The notes under the pieces are model-generated. The model saw nothing but the letters and a program-made list of their open reading frames with translations. It ran no database searches and was not told where the DNA came from. A stretch of DNA of 64,000 bases from Actinomycetes bacterium (GTDB lineage: Bacteria; Actinomycetota; Actinomycetes; Mycobacteriales; Mycobacteriaceae): the NCBI GenBank assembly GCA_023404955.1, contig JAEXZY010000062.1, forward strand, positions 1 to 64,000, written 5' to 3'. Positions 8,082-17,234 of the stretch are shown here, one piece after another; position 1 is the stretch's first letter, and the number at the start of each line of letters is the position of its first letter. The position numbers and the translations under genes are program-made.

Positions 8082-11000
8082 ATGGAGGGGACTCCCTTCG
8101 GTCGATATCGGTTGATCGATTTGCTGGGCCGTGGGGGCATGGGCGAAGTGTGGCGCGCCCACGACACCGTGACCGACCGTGTCGTCGCGCTCAAGCTGCT
8201 ACCGGCCCAATGGGCTGAAGACGAGCTCTACCTGCAGCGTTTCCGCCGCGAGGCGCACGCCGCCGCCCGGCTCACCGAGCCGCACGTGGTACCGATCCAC
8301 AACTACGGCGACGTGGACGGCCGCCTGTACGTCGACATGCGCCTGATCGACGGGTCTGACCTACAGAGCCTGCTGGGTAGCGGGGCGCTGATCCCGAGTC
8401 GGGCAGTGGTGATCGTCGAGCAGGTCGCGATGGCACTCGATGCCGCCCACCAGGCGGGTCTGGTCCACCGGGACGTCAAGCCGTCCAACATCCTCATCGC
8501 CCGCTACGACTTCGCCTACCTGATCGATTTCGGGGTGGCGCGGGCCATCACCGACACCGGCCTGACCAACTCCGCGCACATCGTCGGCACTCTGCTCTAC
8601 ATGGCGCCCGAGCGGTTCCGCAACGGGATCGGCGACGTACGGTCCGACGTGTACTCGCTGGCGTGCGTGCTGGCGCAGTGTCTGACCGCGACCACACCGT
8701 TCCCCGGTCAGAGCGTCGAGGAACAGATGATGGCCCATCTGACCGCGCCGCCGCCGATGCCGTCGGCGATCAATCCGTACATCCCGGCCGCTTTCGACGC
8801 CGTCATCGCCAAAGGCATGGCCAAGAACCCCGATGACCGCTATCAGAGCGCGCTGGAGCTCGCCGAGGCGGCGAGCCGCGCGCTCGACGATGCGGCGTCG
8901 GCCCCGGCACGGGTGTCTGTGACGACGACGCGGCCCGGCGCGGACGGGGATTTCGCCGCGACGCTGCTGGGCGGCGAGGTGGCGCCGCTCGACGAGACGA
9001 GTGAGGGCGGCCTCGATCTGTCCCGCACGGGCGATTCGATCGACGATTTGCTCGACCGGGCGGTCGCAGCCATCAACAGTGGTGACCGGGCACGGGCCTC
9101 GGCCCTCGCCGATCAGGTGCTAGCCGTCGACCACCGCAACGCCGAGGCCGAGGATCTGCTGCGCGCCCCGACCGATCGGGGAGAGATCCGCCGCCTGACG
9201 ATGATCTCGGCCGATCTCGTCGATGCCACCGATCTGGCGCTGCGGGTCGAACCCGAGACCCACCGCCTTCTGGTCAGCCGCTTCCGTGACATCGTCCGCC
9301 AGGTCGCCGACCGCTACGAGGGTCACGTCGCGTCGGCCAAGGTCGACGGGCTGCTCGTGGTGTTCGGCTATCCCAACGCCCACGAGGACGACGTGCACCG
9401 CGCGGTCCAGGCCGGGCTGGACATCGCCCACGACGTGGCACGGCTCAGTGAGCAGGCGCGGCGCCGGTTCGGGGCGGGTGTCGACGTCCGCATCGGCGTG
9501 CACCGCGGGCCGGTGTATCTCGACAGTGACCAGGACGACGTCTACGGTCTGGCGGTCAGCCTGGCCGCGCAGGTGTCGGCGCTGGCACCGACCGGCGGTG
9601 TGGCGGTGTCCCATTCAGTGGAACCATTGGTGCGCAACGCATTCGACCTGGAGCGGCTGCCGTCGGCCACGATGCCGGGTTCGGCGGAGGTGATCAATCC
9701 GTTCCGCGTTCTCGGCGAACGCGCCTACACCACGACGGCGCCGATGGGCCCGCTCGTGGGACGGGACCGCGAATTCACCCGGTTGGAGAAGAGTTGGCGG
9801 CGCGCACAGGCGGGCACGCTGACCGTCCCGGCCGTCGTGTTCCGGGGCGAGGCGGGTATCGGCAAGAGCCGGCTCGCCGCGGCGGCTACCCAGCTGGTGC
9901 AGCGTGACGGCGGCACCGTCCTCGAGCTCGTCGGCTCTCCGGTGCACTCCGACGTCGGCCTGCATCCGGCCCGGCTGCTGCTGGAGCGACGCTGCGGTAT
10001 CACGCGGGTGACCGAACCGGTCCGTCGCCTGCAGCTCCTGGAGACCGAGCTGAGCACGCTCGGGCTGGATCCGGCAACCGAAATCCCCTTGCTCGCACCG
10101 GTTCTCGGCCTGGACGCCGCGCTCGGCTATGCGCCACCACAGGCCGAGGGACGCAAGCTGGTGGAACTCATCGTGGCGGCGGTGAAGAACTACCTGTTCA
10201 CCGCCTTCGGTGGCCGGCCCGGCCTGCTTCTCGTCGAGGACGCCCACTGGTTCGACCGGTCCACGCTCGACCTGCTGGGCAGCGTGCTAACCGCGACCGG
10301 CGGCCGGCTGCTGGCGGTGATCACCGGCCGCGAGGGCAACTGGCTCGATGAGCAGTGGCCCGCCAAGGTGTTCGATCTGTCGCCGCTGTCGGACGAGCAG
10401 ACCGACGAACTGGTGCTTGCTCTCGACCCGCGGCTCGCTCCGGAACAGTGTGCGGCGGTGCGGGCCCGCTGCGGCGGCGTGCCGTTCTACATCGAACAGG
10501 TGGTGAGCGGGATCGAATCGGATTCGGGTGCAGAGCATTCCACCGTGCCCGACTCGCTATACGAGCCGCTGTTCGCCCGGTTGCTCGCCGTTCCCGACGT
10601 GGTGCCGGTGGTCGAGGCGGCGGCCGTGATCGGCAGGCACGTGGACCGCGCATTGCTGATCGCGGTGTCAGCGCTGAGCGAGGACAAGGTCGACGACGTC
10701 ATCGACGAGCTCGAGGACGCGAAGGTCTTCGAGCCGCACGGGCCGGACGTGTGGAAGTTCCGCCACGAGCTGCTGCGCGAGGTGGCCGCCGAACTGGCAC
10801 CGCCGAGCGTGCGTCGCGCCCTGCACGGCAGAACGGCCGACGTCCTGGTCGCCGGCGCGGCCGGGGAGCCGGACTGGCGCCTCGTCGCCGCCCACTACGA
10901 ACAGGCCGAGCGGCACGCCGATGCGGCCGGCGCCTATCGAGAGGCATCGGCCACCGCGCGCCGCCGCGGCGCCCTGGAGGAGGCTCGCACCTATCTGACG

Positions 11001-12209
11001 CGATCGCTCGCCCAGCTGGAGCTGTGCCCACCGGGCCGAGAGCGAGACCGGCTGGAGATCGAGCCGCGGCTCGAGCGCGGATTCCTCACCTCGACGTCGG
11101 AAGGTTACCAAAGCCCCTCGGTCGCAGAGGATCTGGAGCGCAGCCTGCAGATCGTCGGCTCGGATCTGCATGACGATCAGGTCATCGGGACCCTGCTGGC
11201 GGTCAGCAGCTACTACATCAACAAGTCCGATCTGCGCCGCGCACACCAGTTGGCGGAGGCACTGCAGGAGACGCCCGACGAGCGGCGCCGGGTGTGGAAT
11301 CCCGCCATCGCCTGCGTACACGGCATGGTGACGTTCCTGCGCGGCGAGTTCGAGCGGGCGAGAAGGTATTTCGAAGAGGCCAGCGCCGGCTTCGACGCCG
11401 AGGGTCAGAACAGCATGCAGGAGCTGTGGTTCATTCCCTGGGATGTGGTCGCGCTGGCCTACGAGCATCTGTCGATCTATCACGTGCTGCGCGGCGAACA
11501 GGCAGCAGCGGAGGCCGCGATGGCCAAGGCCGAGAACCGTGGGGACGAGCTCGCGTTCCCGTGGGGCCCCTACAACCAGGCCTACGCTCATCACATCGAG
11601 ATCTGGCTGCGCCGTGAGAGCGGTGACCTCGCGCGCGCTGAGCAGGTGGTGACCGAGATGGTCGAGCGGGCCGAGAGATACGGCATCGACTTCTGGCACG
11701 CGCTCGGTTCCACGCTGGGGCAGGCCACCGTTGCGGCCGAGATCTCGCTACGCGCACCCGAGTCCGCCGACGATCTGGCGACGCAGATCGACGCGCTCAC
11801 CGGGTTCACCGACTTCTGGCGAGCGCTCGGGCTGTACGCCTATCAGACCCAATACGACTGCGTGATCAGCCGTCTGCTGATCGCCGCGGGCCGCCTGGAC
11901 GAGGCCCGCGATCGGATCAACGGTGCGCTGCAGATCGCCGAGGACACCCAGATGCACTTCTTCGACGCGGAGTTGCTGCGGGCCCGGGCCATGACGCACT
12001 CCGATCCCGACACCAGCGCCGCGGATCTGGGGGTGGCGATGGCCTTGGCTCGGCACCAGGGTGCACCGCTGTACGAGCTGCGGGCGGCGCTCGATGATGT
12101 CGAGCTGCGCGGCGAGCCGGCCCACGCGCAGCTCGCCGACGCGTTGACGCGGCTACCGGCCGACTGCACGCTGCCCGACGTGGTGCGGGCACGCGCCGTT
12201 CTCGGCTGA
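8082..12209 (+). CDS. Ser/Thr protein kinase fused to cyclase-like, AAA ATPase and TPR domains
   Basis: A 1375-residue multidomain signalling protein. Residues about 7-270 are a Hanks-type kinase (GRGGMGEVW, ATP Lys38 in VALKLL, HRDVKPSN, DFG, APERF). Residues about 367-550 are a class III cyclase homology domain that keeps two aspartates (SADLVDA, KVDGLLVVFG). Residues about 555-900 are an AAA/STAND ATPase with Walker A GEAGIGKSRL (about 588) and Walker B LLLVEDAHW (about 715). The remaining 450 residues look like TPR helices. No transmembrane helix or C-terminal LuxR domain is seen. M. tuberculosis has cyclase-ATPase-TPR-LuxR proteins (Rv0386 type); here a kinase replaces the DNA-binding end. 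ATG 8082 has the ribosome binding site GGGGGAGG. Confidence 0.9.
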   Translation: MEGTPFGRYRLIDLLGRGGMGEVWRAHDTVTDRVVALKLLPAQWAEDELYLQRFRREAHAAARLTEPHVVPIHNYGDVDGRLYVDMRLIDGSDLQSLLGSGALIPSRAVVIVEQVAMALDAAHQAGLVHRDVKPSNILIARYDFAYLIDFGVARAITDTGLTNSAHIVGTLLYMAPERFRNGIGDVRSDVYSLACVLAQCLTATTPFPGQSVEEQMMAHLTAPPPMPSAINPYIPAAFDAVIAKGMAKNPDDRYQSALELAEAASRALDDAASAPARVSVTTTRPGADGDFAATLLGGEVAPLDETSEGGLDLSRTGDSIDDLLDRAVAAINSGDRARASALADQVLAVDHRNAEAEDLLRAPTDRGEIRRLTMISADLVDATDLALRVEPETHRLLVSRFRDIVRQVADRYEGHVASAKVDGLLVVFGYPNAHEDDVHRAVQAGLDIAHDVARLSEQARRRFGAGVDVRIGVHRGPVYLDSDQDDVYGLAVSLAAQVSALAPTGGVAVSHSVEPLVRNAFDLERLPSATMPGSAEVINPFRVLGERAYTTTAPMGPLVGRDREFTRLEKSWRRAQAGTLTVPAVVFRGEAGIGKSRLAAAATQLVQRDGGTVLELVGSPVHSDVGLHPARLLLERRCGITRVTEPVRRLQLLETELSTLGLDPATEIPLLAPVLGLDAALGYAPPQAEGRKLVELIVAAVKNYLFTAFGGRPGLLLVEDAHWFDRSTLDLLGSVLTATGGRLLAVITGREGNWLDEQWPAKVFDLSPLSDEQTDELVLALDPRLAPEQCAAVRARCGGVPFYIEQVVSGIESDSGAEHSTVPDSLYEPLFARLLAVPDVVPVVEAAAVIGRHVDRALLIAVSALSEDKVDDVIDELEDAKVFEPHGPDVWKFRHELLREVAAELAPPSVRRALHGRTADVLVAGAAGEPDWRLVAAHYEQAERHADAAGAYREASATARRRGALEEARTYLTRSLAQLELCPPGRERDRLEIEPRLERGFLTSTSEGYQSPSVAEDLERSLQIVGSDLHDDQVIGTLLAVSSYYINKSDLRRAHQLAEALQETPDERRRVWNPAIACVHGMVTFLRGEFERARRYFEEASAGFDAEGQNSMQELWFIPWDVVALAYEHLSIYHVLRGEQAAAEAAMAKAENRGDELAFPWGPYNQAYAHHIEIWLRRESGDLARAEQVVTEMVERAERYGIDFWHALGSTLGQATVAAEISLRAPESADDLATQIDALTGFTDFWRALGLYAYQTQYDCVISRLLIAAGRLDEARDRINGALQIAEDTQMHFFDAELLRARAMTHSDPDTSAADLGVAMALARHQGAPLYELRAALDDVELRGEPAHAQLADALTRLPADCTLPDVVRARAVLG

Positions 12210-12436
12210 CCGGGTGGCCGGACCCGGAGTCTCGGTGCACGTACCCCACCGCAGACCCCGGACCCGGCCGGGCGGCCGCGTGAGTCCCCTCGCACCAGCG
12301 GCCTGCTCGTCGGGCACCGGTCTTACCGTCCCCCGATCGGTGGCGCGGCCGTTGGATCGACCGTGCCGTCCCGGTGTCCGCGACGAGTGAGACAAGGTTC
12401 GCGGGATGACCTTGGAAAAATCTTGGCGCCCTGAGC

Positions 12437-13573
12437 TCAGTCTCCGGCGTCGTCGTACTCGAAGACGAACTCGCCGTCTCCGATGCCGAGCCGGTCCCCG
12501 TCGGAGAGGTCGGCGCTGCCCTGTATTCGGGCACCGTGCCGGTGAATTCCGTTGGCCGATCCGGCGTCGATGATCGCGTAGCCGTCGCCGGAGCCGATGA
12601 TGACCGCGTGATAGCGGCTCACCCGCGGATCGCCGAGCACGATGTCGTTCTCGGAATGCCTACCGATCCGGGTGACGGCGTCGGTCAGCGGATACGTCCG
12701 GCCCGTCGGGGTGCGCAGCCGTGCGGCCCCGGCCCGTGACGCCGACATCAGACGGTTCACGGTGGCCTGCATGGTCTCGGCCGCGGTCTTGCGGATCGAC
12801 GGCCCCACGTTCAACGGCGCCTGCCGCAGGATCACCGCGTGCAGATCGCGCAGCTCCGGCGCCGGGTCGATCCCGAGTTCGCCGGCGAGCACGTCCTTTA
12901 CCCGGCGATACGCGTCGAGGGCGTCGGACTGGCGTTGTGCGAGGTAGTACGCAGTCATCAGCTGAGCCCACAGCGGCTCCCGGTACGGGTGGCGGACGAC
13001 CAGCTCTTCGAGCTCGCCGACCACCGACTCCGCTCGCCCGCAGGCGATCTCGGCCTGAGCCCGGACGGTGTGCGCGGAGATCCTGTCCTCGGACAGCGCC
13101 ACCTCGAAGGTCTGCACGAACGGGAAGCCGCGTAGGTCGGCCAGGAAGTCACCCTGCCATTGCGCGAGCGCGTCGCCGAGGTGCGCGCTCGCGTCGTCGA
13201 ACCGTCCTGCCGCGGCCGCCTCCAGCCCGGCCCCCCGGGCGGTGATGAAGCGGCCCAGATCCACGTCCTGCTCGTCGACATGGACCCGGTAGCCTCCCGA
13301 GGCTTTTTCCAGGAACCGGCGATCGTCCACGCCGGCCGTGCGCAGCAGGCGGCGCAGATTGGACACGTAGGCGTGCAGACTGGCGCGGGCTTCGGCCGGG
13401 GCGTCCTCGCCCCACACCGCATCGATCAGCGCCTCGGTCGGCACCGGGCGGTTGCGGTTGAGCACGAGCACCGCGAGCACGGCCCGCTGCTTGGGGGTGC
13501 CCAGCGGGACAGCGGCGCGGTCGACGGCCATGTGGAAGGGCCCGAGCAGCACGAAGGTGGCACGCGCACTCAT
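12437..13573 (-). CDS. SARP-family regulator with FHA domain, EmbR-like
   Basis: A 378-residue transcription factor. Residues 1-95 are an OmpR-type winged helix (PKQRAVLAVLVLNRNRPV, then VWGEDAP and the recognition-helix region SLHAYVSNLRRLLR). About 100-245 form the BTAD helical repeat. About 285-375 form an FHA domain (RIGRHSENDIVLGDPRVSRYHA, then GSANGIHRHG). This is the architecture of EmbR, which in M. tuberculosis is bound and phosphorylated by PknH. Here the gene converges on the large kinase gene, and the kinase is the obvious candidate partner. Whether it is the true EmbR orthologue or a paralogue cannot be decided from the window. Confidence 0.88.
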   Translation of the reverse strand: MSARATFVLLGPFHMAVDRAAVPLGTPKQRAVLAVLVLNRNRPVPTEALIDAVWGEDAPAEARASLHAYVSNLRRLLRTAGVDDRRFLEKASGGYRVHVDEQDVDLGRFITARGAGLEAAAAGRFDDASAHLGDALAQWQGDFLADLRGFPFVQTFEVALSEDRISAHTVRAQAEIACGRAESVVGELEELVVRHPYREPLWAQLMTAYYLAQRQSDALDAYRRVKDVLAGELGIDPAPELRDLHAVILRQAPLNVGPSIRKTAAETMQATVNRLMSASRAGAARLRTPTGRTYPLTDAVTRIGRHSENDIVLGDPRVSRYHAVIIGSGDGYAIIDAGSANGIHRHGARIQGSADLSDGDRLGIGDGEFVFEYDDAGD

Positions 13574-13652
13574 CCGCCGTCCATTCCTCCCCTCGTGCTA
13601 TGCCCGACCTTACGCGCCAACTGTGCCGCCCGATCGCCGGCGATGGCGTTCA

Positions 13653-15140
13653 ATGGCTGTCGTGGGCGAGGAACTGACGCAGACCGAGTTCACTCGCGAG
13701 CACCGCCGCGAGTACCGGCGCAAGGTGCAGCTGTGCCTCGACGTGTTCGAGACGATGCTGGCGCAGTCCAGCTTCGACTTCGAGAAGCCGCTGACCGGCA
13801 TGGAGATCGAGTGCAACCTGGTCGACGGCGACTACCAGCCGGCGATGACCAACTCCGAGGTACTCGCCGCGATCGCCGACCCCGCCTATCAGACCGAGCT
13901 CGGCGCCTACAACATCGAGTTCAACGTGCCGCCGCGCCGGCTTCCGGGGCGGGCCGCGCTGGACCTGGAAGCCGAGGTACGGGCCAGTCTGAACGCGGCG
14001 GAAGCCAAGGCCAACAGCGATGGCTCCCACATCGTGATGGTGGGCATCCTGCCCACGCTGATGCCCCAGCACCTGTCCGGGCACTGGATGAGCGAGTCGA
14101 CCCGCTATCAGGCGCTCAACGACTCGATCTTCACCGCCCGCGGTGAGGACATCGACATCGACATCGCCGGCCCGGAGCGGCTGAGTCTGCAGACCGCCTC
14201 GATCGCCCCCGAATCCGCCTGCACCAGTATGCAATTGCATCTGCAGGTGTCGCCCGGCGACTTCGCGAACAACTGGAACGCCGCTCAGGTGCTGGCCGGT
14301 CCGCAGCTCGCCCTGGGCGCCAATTCGCCGTTCTTCTTCGGCCACCGGCTGTGGGCCGAGACGCGGATCGAACTCTTCGCCCAGGCCACCGACACCCGTC
14401 CGGACGAGTTGAAGACCCAGGGCGTGCGGCCGCGGGTGTGGTTCGGGGAACGCTGGATTACGTCGATCTTCGATCTGTTCGAGGAGAACGTGCGGTATTT
14501 CCCGTCGCTGCTGCCCGAGCTCTCCGACGAGGATCCGGTGGCCGAGCTCGCCGCGGGCCGCACGCCCGCGCTGTCGGAGCTACGGCTGCACAACGGCACC
14601 ATCTACCGCTGGAACCGGCCGGTGTACGACGTCGTGGGGGGCCGCCCGCACCTTCGGGTCGAGAACCGCGTGCTGCCCGCGGGGCCGACGGTGATCGACA
14701 TGCTGGCCAACGCGGCGTTCTACTACGGCGCGCTGCGCGCGCTGTCCGAGGAGGACCGCCCTCTGTGGACCAAGCTGAGTTTCGCTACGGCACAAGCGAA
14801 TTTCGAGGCAGCGGCCCAGCACGGCCTGGACGCCAGGCTGTACTGGCCGGGCGCCGGGGAGGTCACGCCGGACGAGCTGGTGCTGCGCCATTTGCTGCCG
14901 CTGGCCGACGAGGGGTTGCGTCGCTGGGAGGTGGCCGCCGAGGTACGGGACCGCTACCTCGGGGTGATCGAGGGCCGGGCCAAGTCGGGCCGCAACGGCG
15001 CGGTGTGGCAGACGGCGGCGGTGGCGGCGCTGCAGAACCGGGGTATGAGCCGGCCCGAGGCCTTGGCCGAGATGCTGCGCCTCTACTGCGAGGGCATGCA
15101 CTCCAACGATCCGGTGCACACGTGGGAGACGCCGACGTGA
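13653..15140 (+). CDS. glutamate-cysteine ligase family protein, Rv3698-like
   Basis: A 495-residue protein of the GCS2-related glutamate-cysteine ligase superfamily. The signature GMEIECNLV lies near residue 50, followed by YNIEFNVPP and the C-terminal region HLLPLADEGLRRWEV. It sits at the Rv3698 position of the backbone and is distinct from egtA further along. Its substrate is not known; formation of a gamma-glutamyl or related amide bond is what the fold suggests. ATG 13653 is preferred because the alternative ATG ten bases upstream is out of frame. The stop overlaps the next gene's GTG by four bases. Confidence 0.8.
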   Translation: MAVVGEELTQTEFTREHRREYRRKVQLCLDVFETMLAQSSFDFEKPLTGMEIECNLVDGDYQPAMTNSEVLAAIADPAYQTELGAYNIEFNVPPRRLPGRAALDLEAEVRASLNAAEAKANSDGSHIVMVGILPTLMPQHLSGHWMSESTRYQALNDSIFTARGEDIDIDIAGPERLSLQTASIAPESACTSMQLHLQVSPGDFANNWNAAQVLAGPQLALGANSPFFFGHRLWAETRIELFAQATDTRPDELKTQGVRPRVWFGERWITSIFDLFEENVRYFPSLLPELSDEDPVAELAAGRTPALSELRLHNGTIYRWNRPVYDVVGGRPHLRVENRVLPAGPTVIDMLANAAFYYGALRALSEEDRPLWTKLSFATAQANFEAAAQHGLDARLYWPGAGEVTPDELVLRHLLPLADEGLRRWEVAAEVRDRYLGVIEGRAKSGRNGAVWQTAAVAALQNRGMSRPEALAEMLRLYCEGMHSNDPVHTWETPT

Positions 15141-15541
15141 GGGGCTATGTGTTCGTCTGCGCCGCAACCGTTCTCGCCTTCACCACCGGAGGTACCGCCG
15201 CGGCCGAGCCGGTGTTCGTGCTGGCCGGTGGACAGCAGGTGACGGTGGCGGATTCGGCGCTGACCGTCCGCTTCGACCGGGTGCTCGAAGACTCCCGGTG
15301 CCCCGCACAGGTCGATTGCGTTTGGGCGGGTCAGGCGCGCATCGCACTCGTCGTCCAATCCGGCGGTGCACCGCCGCAGACGGTCGAGCTGAGTACCTAC
15401 CCCGCCTCGGATGCGACAGGGCCGACGGCCGGGGTGGGCATGCACAGTGTCACGTTGCGCGCCCTCGACCCCTATCCACAGTCTCCCCAGGATTCCCCTG
15501 CGCTGCAGGACTATCGGGCCACGATATCCATTGACGGCTGA
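15137..15541 (+). CDS. secreted protein of unknown function
   Basis: A 134-residue protein with a clear N-terminal signal peptide (RGYVFVCAATVLAFTTGGTAAAEP, cleavage after AAA). The mature domain is a beta-rich stretch with one cysteine pair (SRCPAQVDCVWAGQ), the pattern of a small disulfide-stabilised extracytoplasmic domain. I do not recognise a named family. The GTG at 15137 overlaps the stop of the Rv3698-like gene, so the two are translationally coupled. This is odd, because one product is cytosolic and the other exported. Confidence 0.7.
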   Translation: MRGYVFVCAATVLAFTTGGTAAAEPVFVLAGGQQVTVADSALTVRFDRVLEDSRCPAQVDCVWAGQARIALVVQSGGAPPQTVELSTYPASDATGPTAGVGMHSVTLRALDPYPQSPQDSPALQDYRATISIDG

Positions 15542-15556
15542 GGCGGCGCGGGCGGT

Positions 15557-16477
15557 CTATGCGGCGGGCAGGTACTCGCGGTAAAAACCAGCCAGCCGGT
15601 CGACGGCCTGATCTACGTATTCCGGCACGTCGTACATCTCGTAGTGACCGGCGCCCTCGACGACCATCAGGTCGACCGGGTTCGGCGCCAGCTGCCAGAG
15701 CTTCATGCCGGCTTCGTAGGACTTGGTCACCCCCTTGCGTCCGGCCAGGATCACCTGGAGGGGCTGGGTCAGCAACTGGTCGACGAGATGGAAGGCGTCG
15801 TACCCGATGAGCAGAGTGTCTCCGCGGGCCAGCCGCCGATTGGTCGAGCGCGGGTGACCACCCCGCTCGGTCCGGTAGTACTCGATGGCCTGCGTGTTGT
15901 CGATGTCGGTGATGCCCGCGGCGACAGCGTCTGCCGCGGTGTCGGGTAGCCAGTTGAGGCGCTCGAGGTTCCCGGTCTGGACCTCGTGGGTGCGGTCGGC
16001 GGCCAGCCGGTCCAACGCCGCGGCGGGGCCGTCAGGGGCGAACGCCGCCGACCGCCAGCTCTCCCCCATGTTGCCCGCCACCACCGTGCCGACGGCCCGG
16101 ATGCGGTGGTCGGTGCGGGCCGTGTGCACGGCGTACCCGCCGCCGGCGCAGATGCCGAGCACCCCGATGCGGTCTGGATCGATGCCGGGCACCTGCTGGA
16201 GGGTGTCGATGGCGAAGGAGATGTCCTCACCACGACGGTAGGGGTCTTCCAGATCCCTCGGCGTGCCACCGCTCTCCCCCTGGTACGCCGGATCGAACAC
16301 GAGCGCGGCGATGCCGCGCGCAGCGAGGCGGGACGCGTAGTTGGCGCCGATCTGCTCCTTCACGCTGCTGCCCGGCGTCGACAGGACGACGGCCGGGAAC
16401 GAACGCTGGTCGTCGGGCAGGTGGAGCAGGCCCGCGAGGTCGAAGGAGTCGCGCGGGATGGTCAGGGGCCTGATCAT
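15557..16477 (-). CDS. alpha/beta hydrolase with Cys nucleophile motif
   Basis: A 306-residue alpha/beta hydrolase of the dienelactone-hydrolase-like group. The nucleophile elbow reads GICAGGGY, so cysteine replaces the usual serine, as in dienelactone hydrolases and the YcjY-type family. The catalytic acid and histidine are plausibly in the region before GAGHYEMYD near the C-terminus. The substrate is unknown. ATG 16477 is chosen because the conserved domain begins at once (MIRPLTIPRDSFDLAGLLHLP); longer in-frame starts add an unrelated tail that overlaps the divergent gene's promoter. Confidence 0.85.
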   Translation of the reverse strand: MIRPLTIPRDSFDLAGLLHLPDDQRSFPAVVLSTPGSSVKEQIGANYASRLAARGIAALVFDPAYQGESGGTPRDLEDPYRRGEDISFAIDTLQQVPGIDPDRIGVLGICAGGGYAVHTARTDHRIRAVGTVVAGNMGESWRSAAFAPDGPAAALDRLAADRTHEVQTGNLERLNWLPDTAADAVAAGITDIDNTQAIEYYRTERGGHPRSTNRRLARGDTLLIGYDAFHLVDQLLTQPLQVILAGRKGVTKSYEAGMKLWQLAPNPVDLMVVEGAGHYEMYDVPEYVDQAVDRLAGFYREYLPAA

Positions 16478-16562
16478 GGTCAGCCTTTCTTGAGCGCGGG
16501 TGTTGCCTTCTTCAAGCCGCGGACGCGGCCGAATCTTCCCCTGTGACGAGTAGCTTGTGCTC

Positions 16563-17234
16563 ATGACCGACAACCTCCACGACATGGATTGGGACAGCAC
16601 ATATCGGGGTGAGAGCGACTTCGGCGGCGAGCCGCCGTGGAACATCGGTGAACCACAGCCCGAACTGGCCGCCCTGATCGCGGCAGGAAAGGTCCGCAGC
16701 GAGGTGCTCGACGCAGGCTGCGGGCACGCCGAGCTGTCGCTGGCGCTGGCGGCCCAGGGCTACACGGTGACCGGGATCGACCTCTCCCCGACCGCCATCG
16801 CCGCGGCGACGGCGGCGGCGCAGGAGCGCGGTCTGACCGGGGCGACGTTCCTGGCCGCGGACATCACGAGCTTCACCGGATTCGACGGCCGGTTCTCGAC
16901 GGTCATGGACTCGACGCTGTTCCACTCGCTGCCGGTCGAGGGCCGCGACGGTTATGTGCAGGCGGTCCATCGCGCCGCAGCACCGGGCGCTCTCTACGTC
17001 ATCCTGGTCTTCGCGAAGGGCGCGTTCCCGCCCGAGGCCGAGCAGAAGCCCAACGAGGTCACCGAGGACGAACTACGCGAGGTCGTCCGTAAGTACTGGG
17101 AGATCGACGACATCCGGCCGGCCTTCATCCATGCGAACATGCCGGCCGAAATGCCCCTACCCCCGCATGCCCGCGACGACAAGGGGCGAGTGAAGATGAA
17201 CGCTTTCCTGCTCACCGCCCACAAGGCGGGTTAG
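16563..17234 (+). CDS. class I SAM-dependent methyltransferase, Rv3699-like
   Basis: A 223-residue methyltransferase with motif I VLDAGCGHAELSLALA, the acidic ribose-binding motif TGIDLSPTAIAAA and motif IV STVMDSTLFHSLP. The N-terminal WDSTYRGESDFGGEPPWNIGEPQPEL and overall sequence match what I remember of Rv3699, and it holds that position in the backbone. The substrate is not known. ATG 16563 is preferred to the GTG two codons upstream. It converges with the MftD-like gene, overlapping by four bases at the stops. Confidence 0.85.
   Translation: MTDNLHDMDWDSTYRGESDFGGEPPWNIGEPQPELAALIAAGKVRSEVLDAGCGHAELSLALAAQGYTVTGIDLSPTAIAAATAAAQERGLTGATFLAADITSFTGFDGRFSTVMDSTLFHSLPVEGRDGYVQAVHRAAAPGALYVILVFAKGAFPPEAEQKPNEVTEDELREVVRKYWEIDDIRPAFIHANMPAEMPLPPHARDDKGRVKMNAFLLTAHKAG

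Noticed and set aside
12210..12436. A small gene or RNA in the 227-base gap between the kinase and SARP genes
   Set aside because: No start with a ribosome binding site and no convincing structure; it is a convergent intergenic region and I see nothing definite in it.
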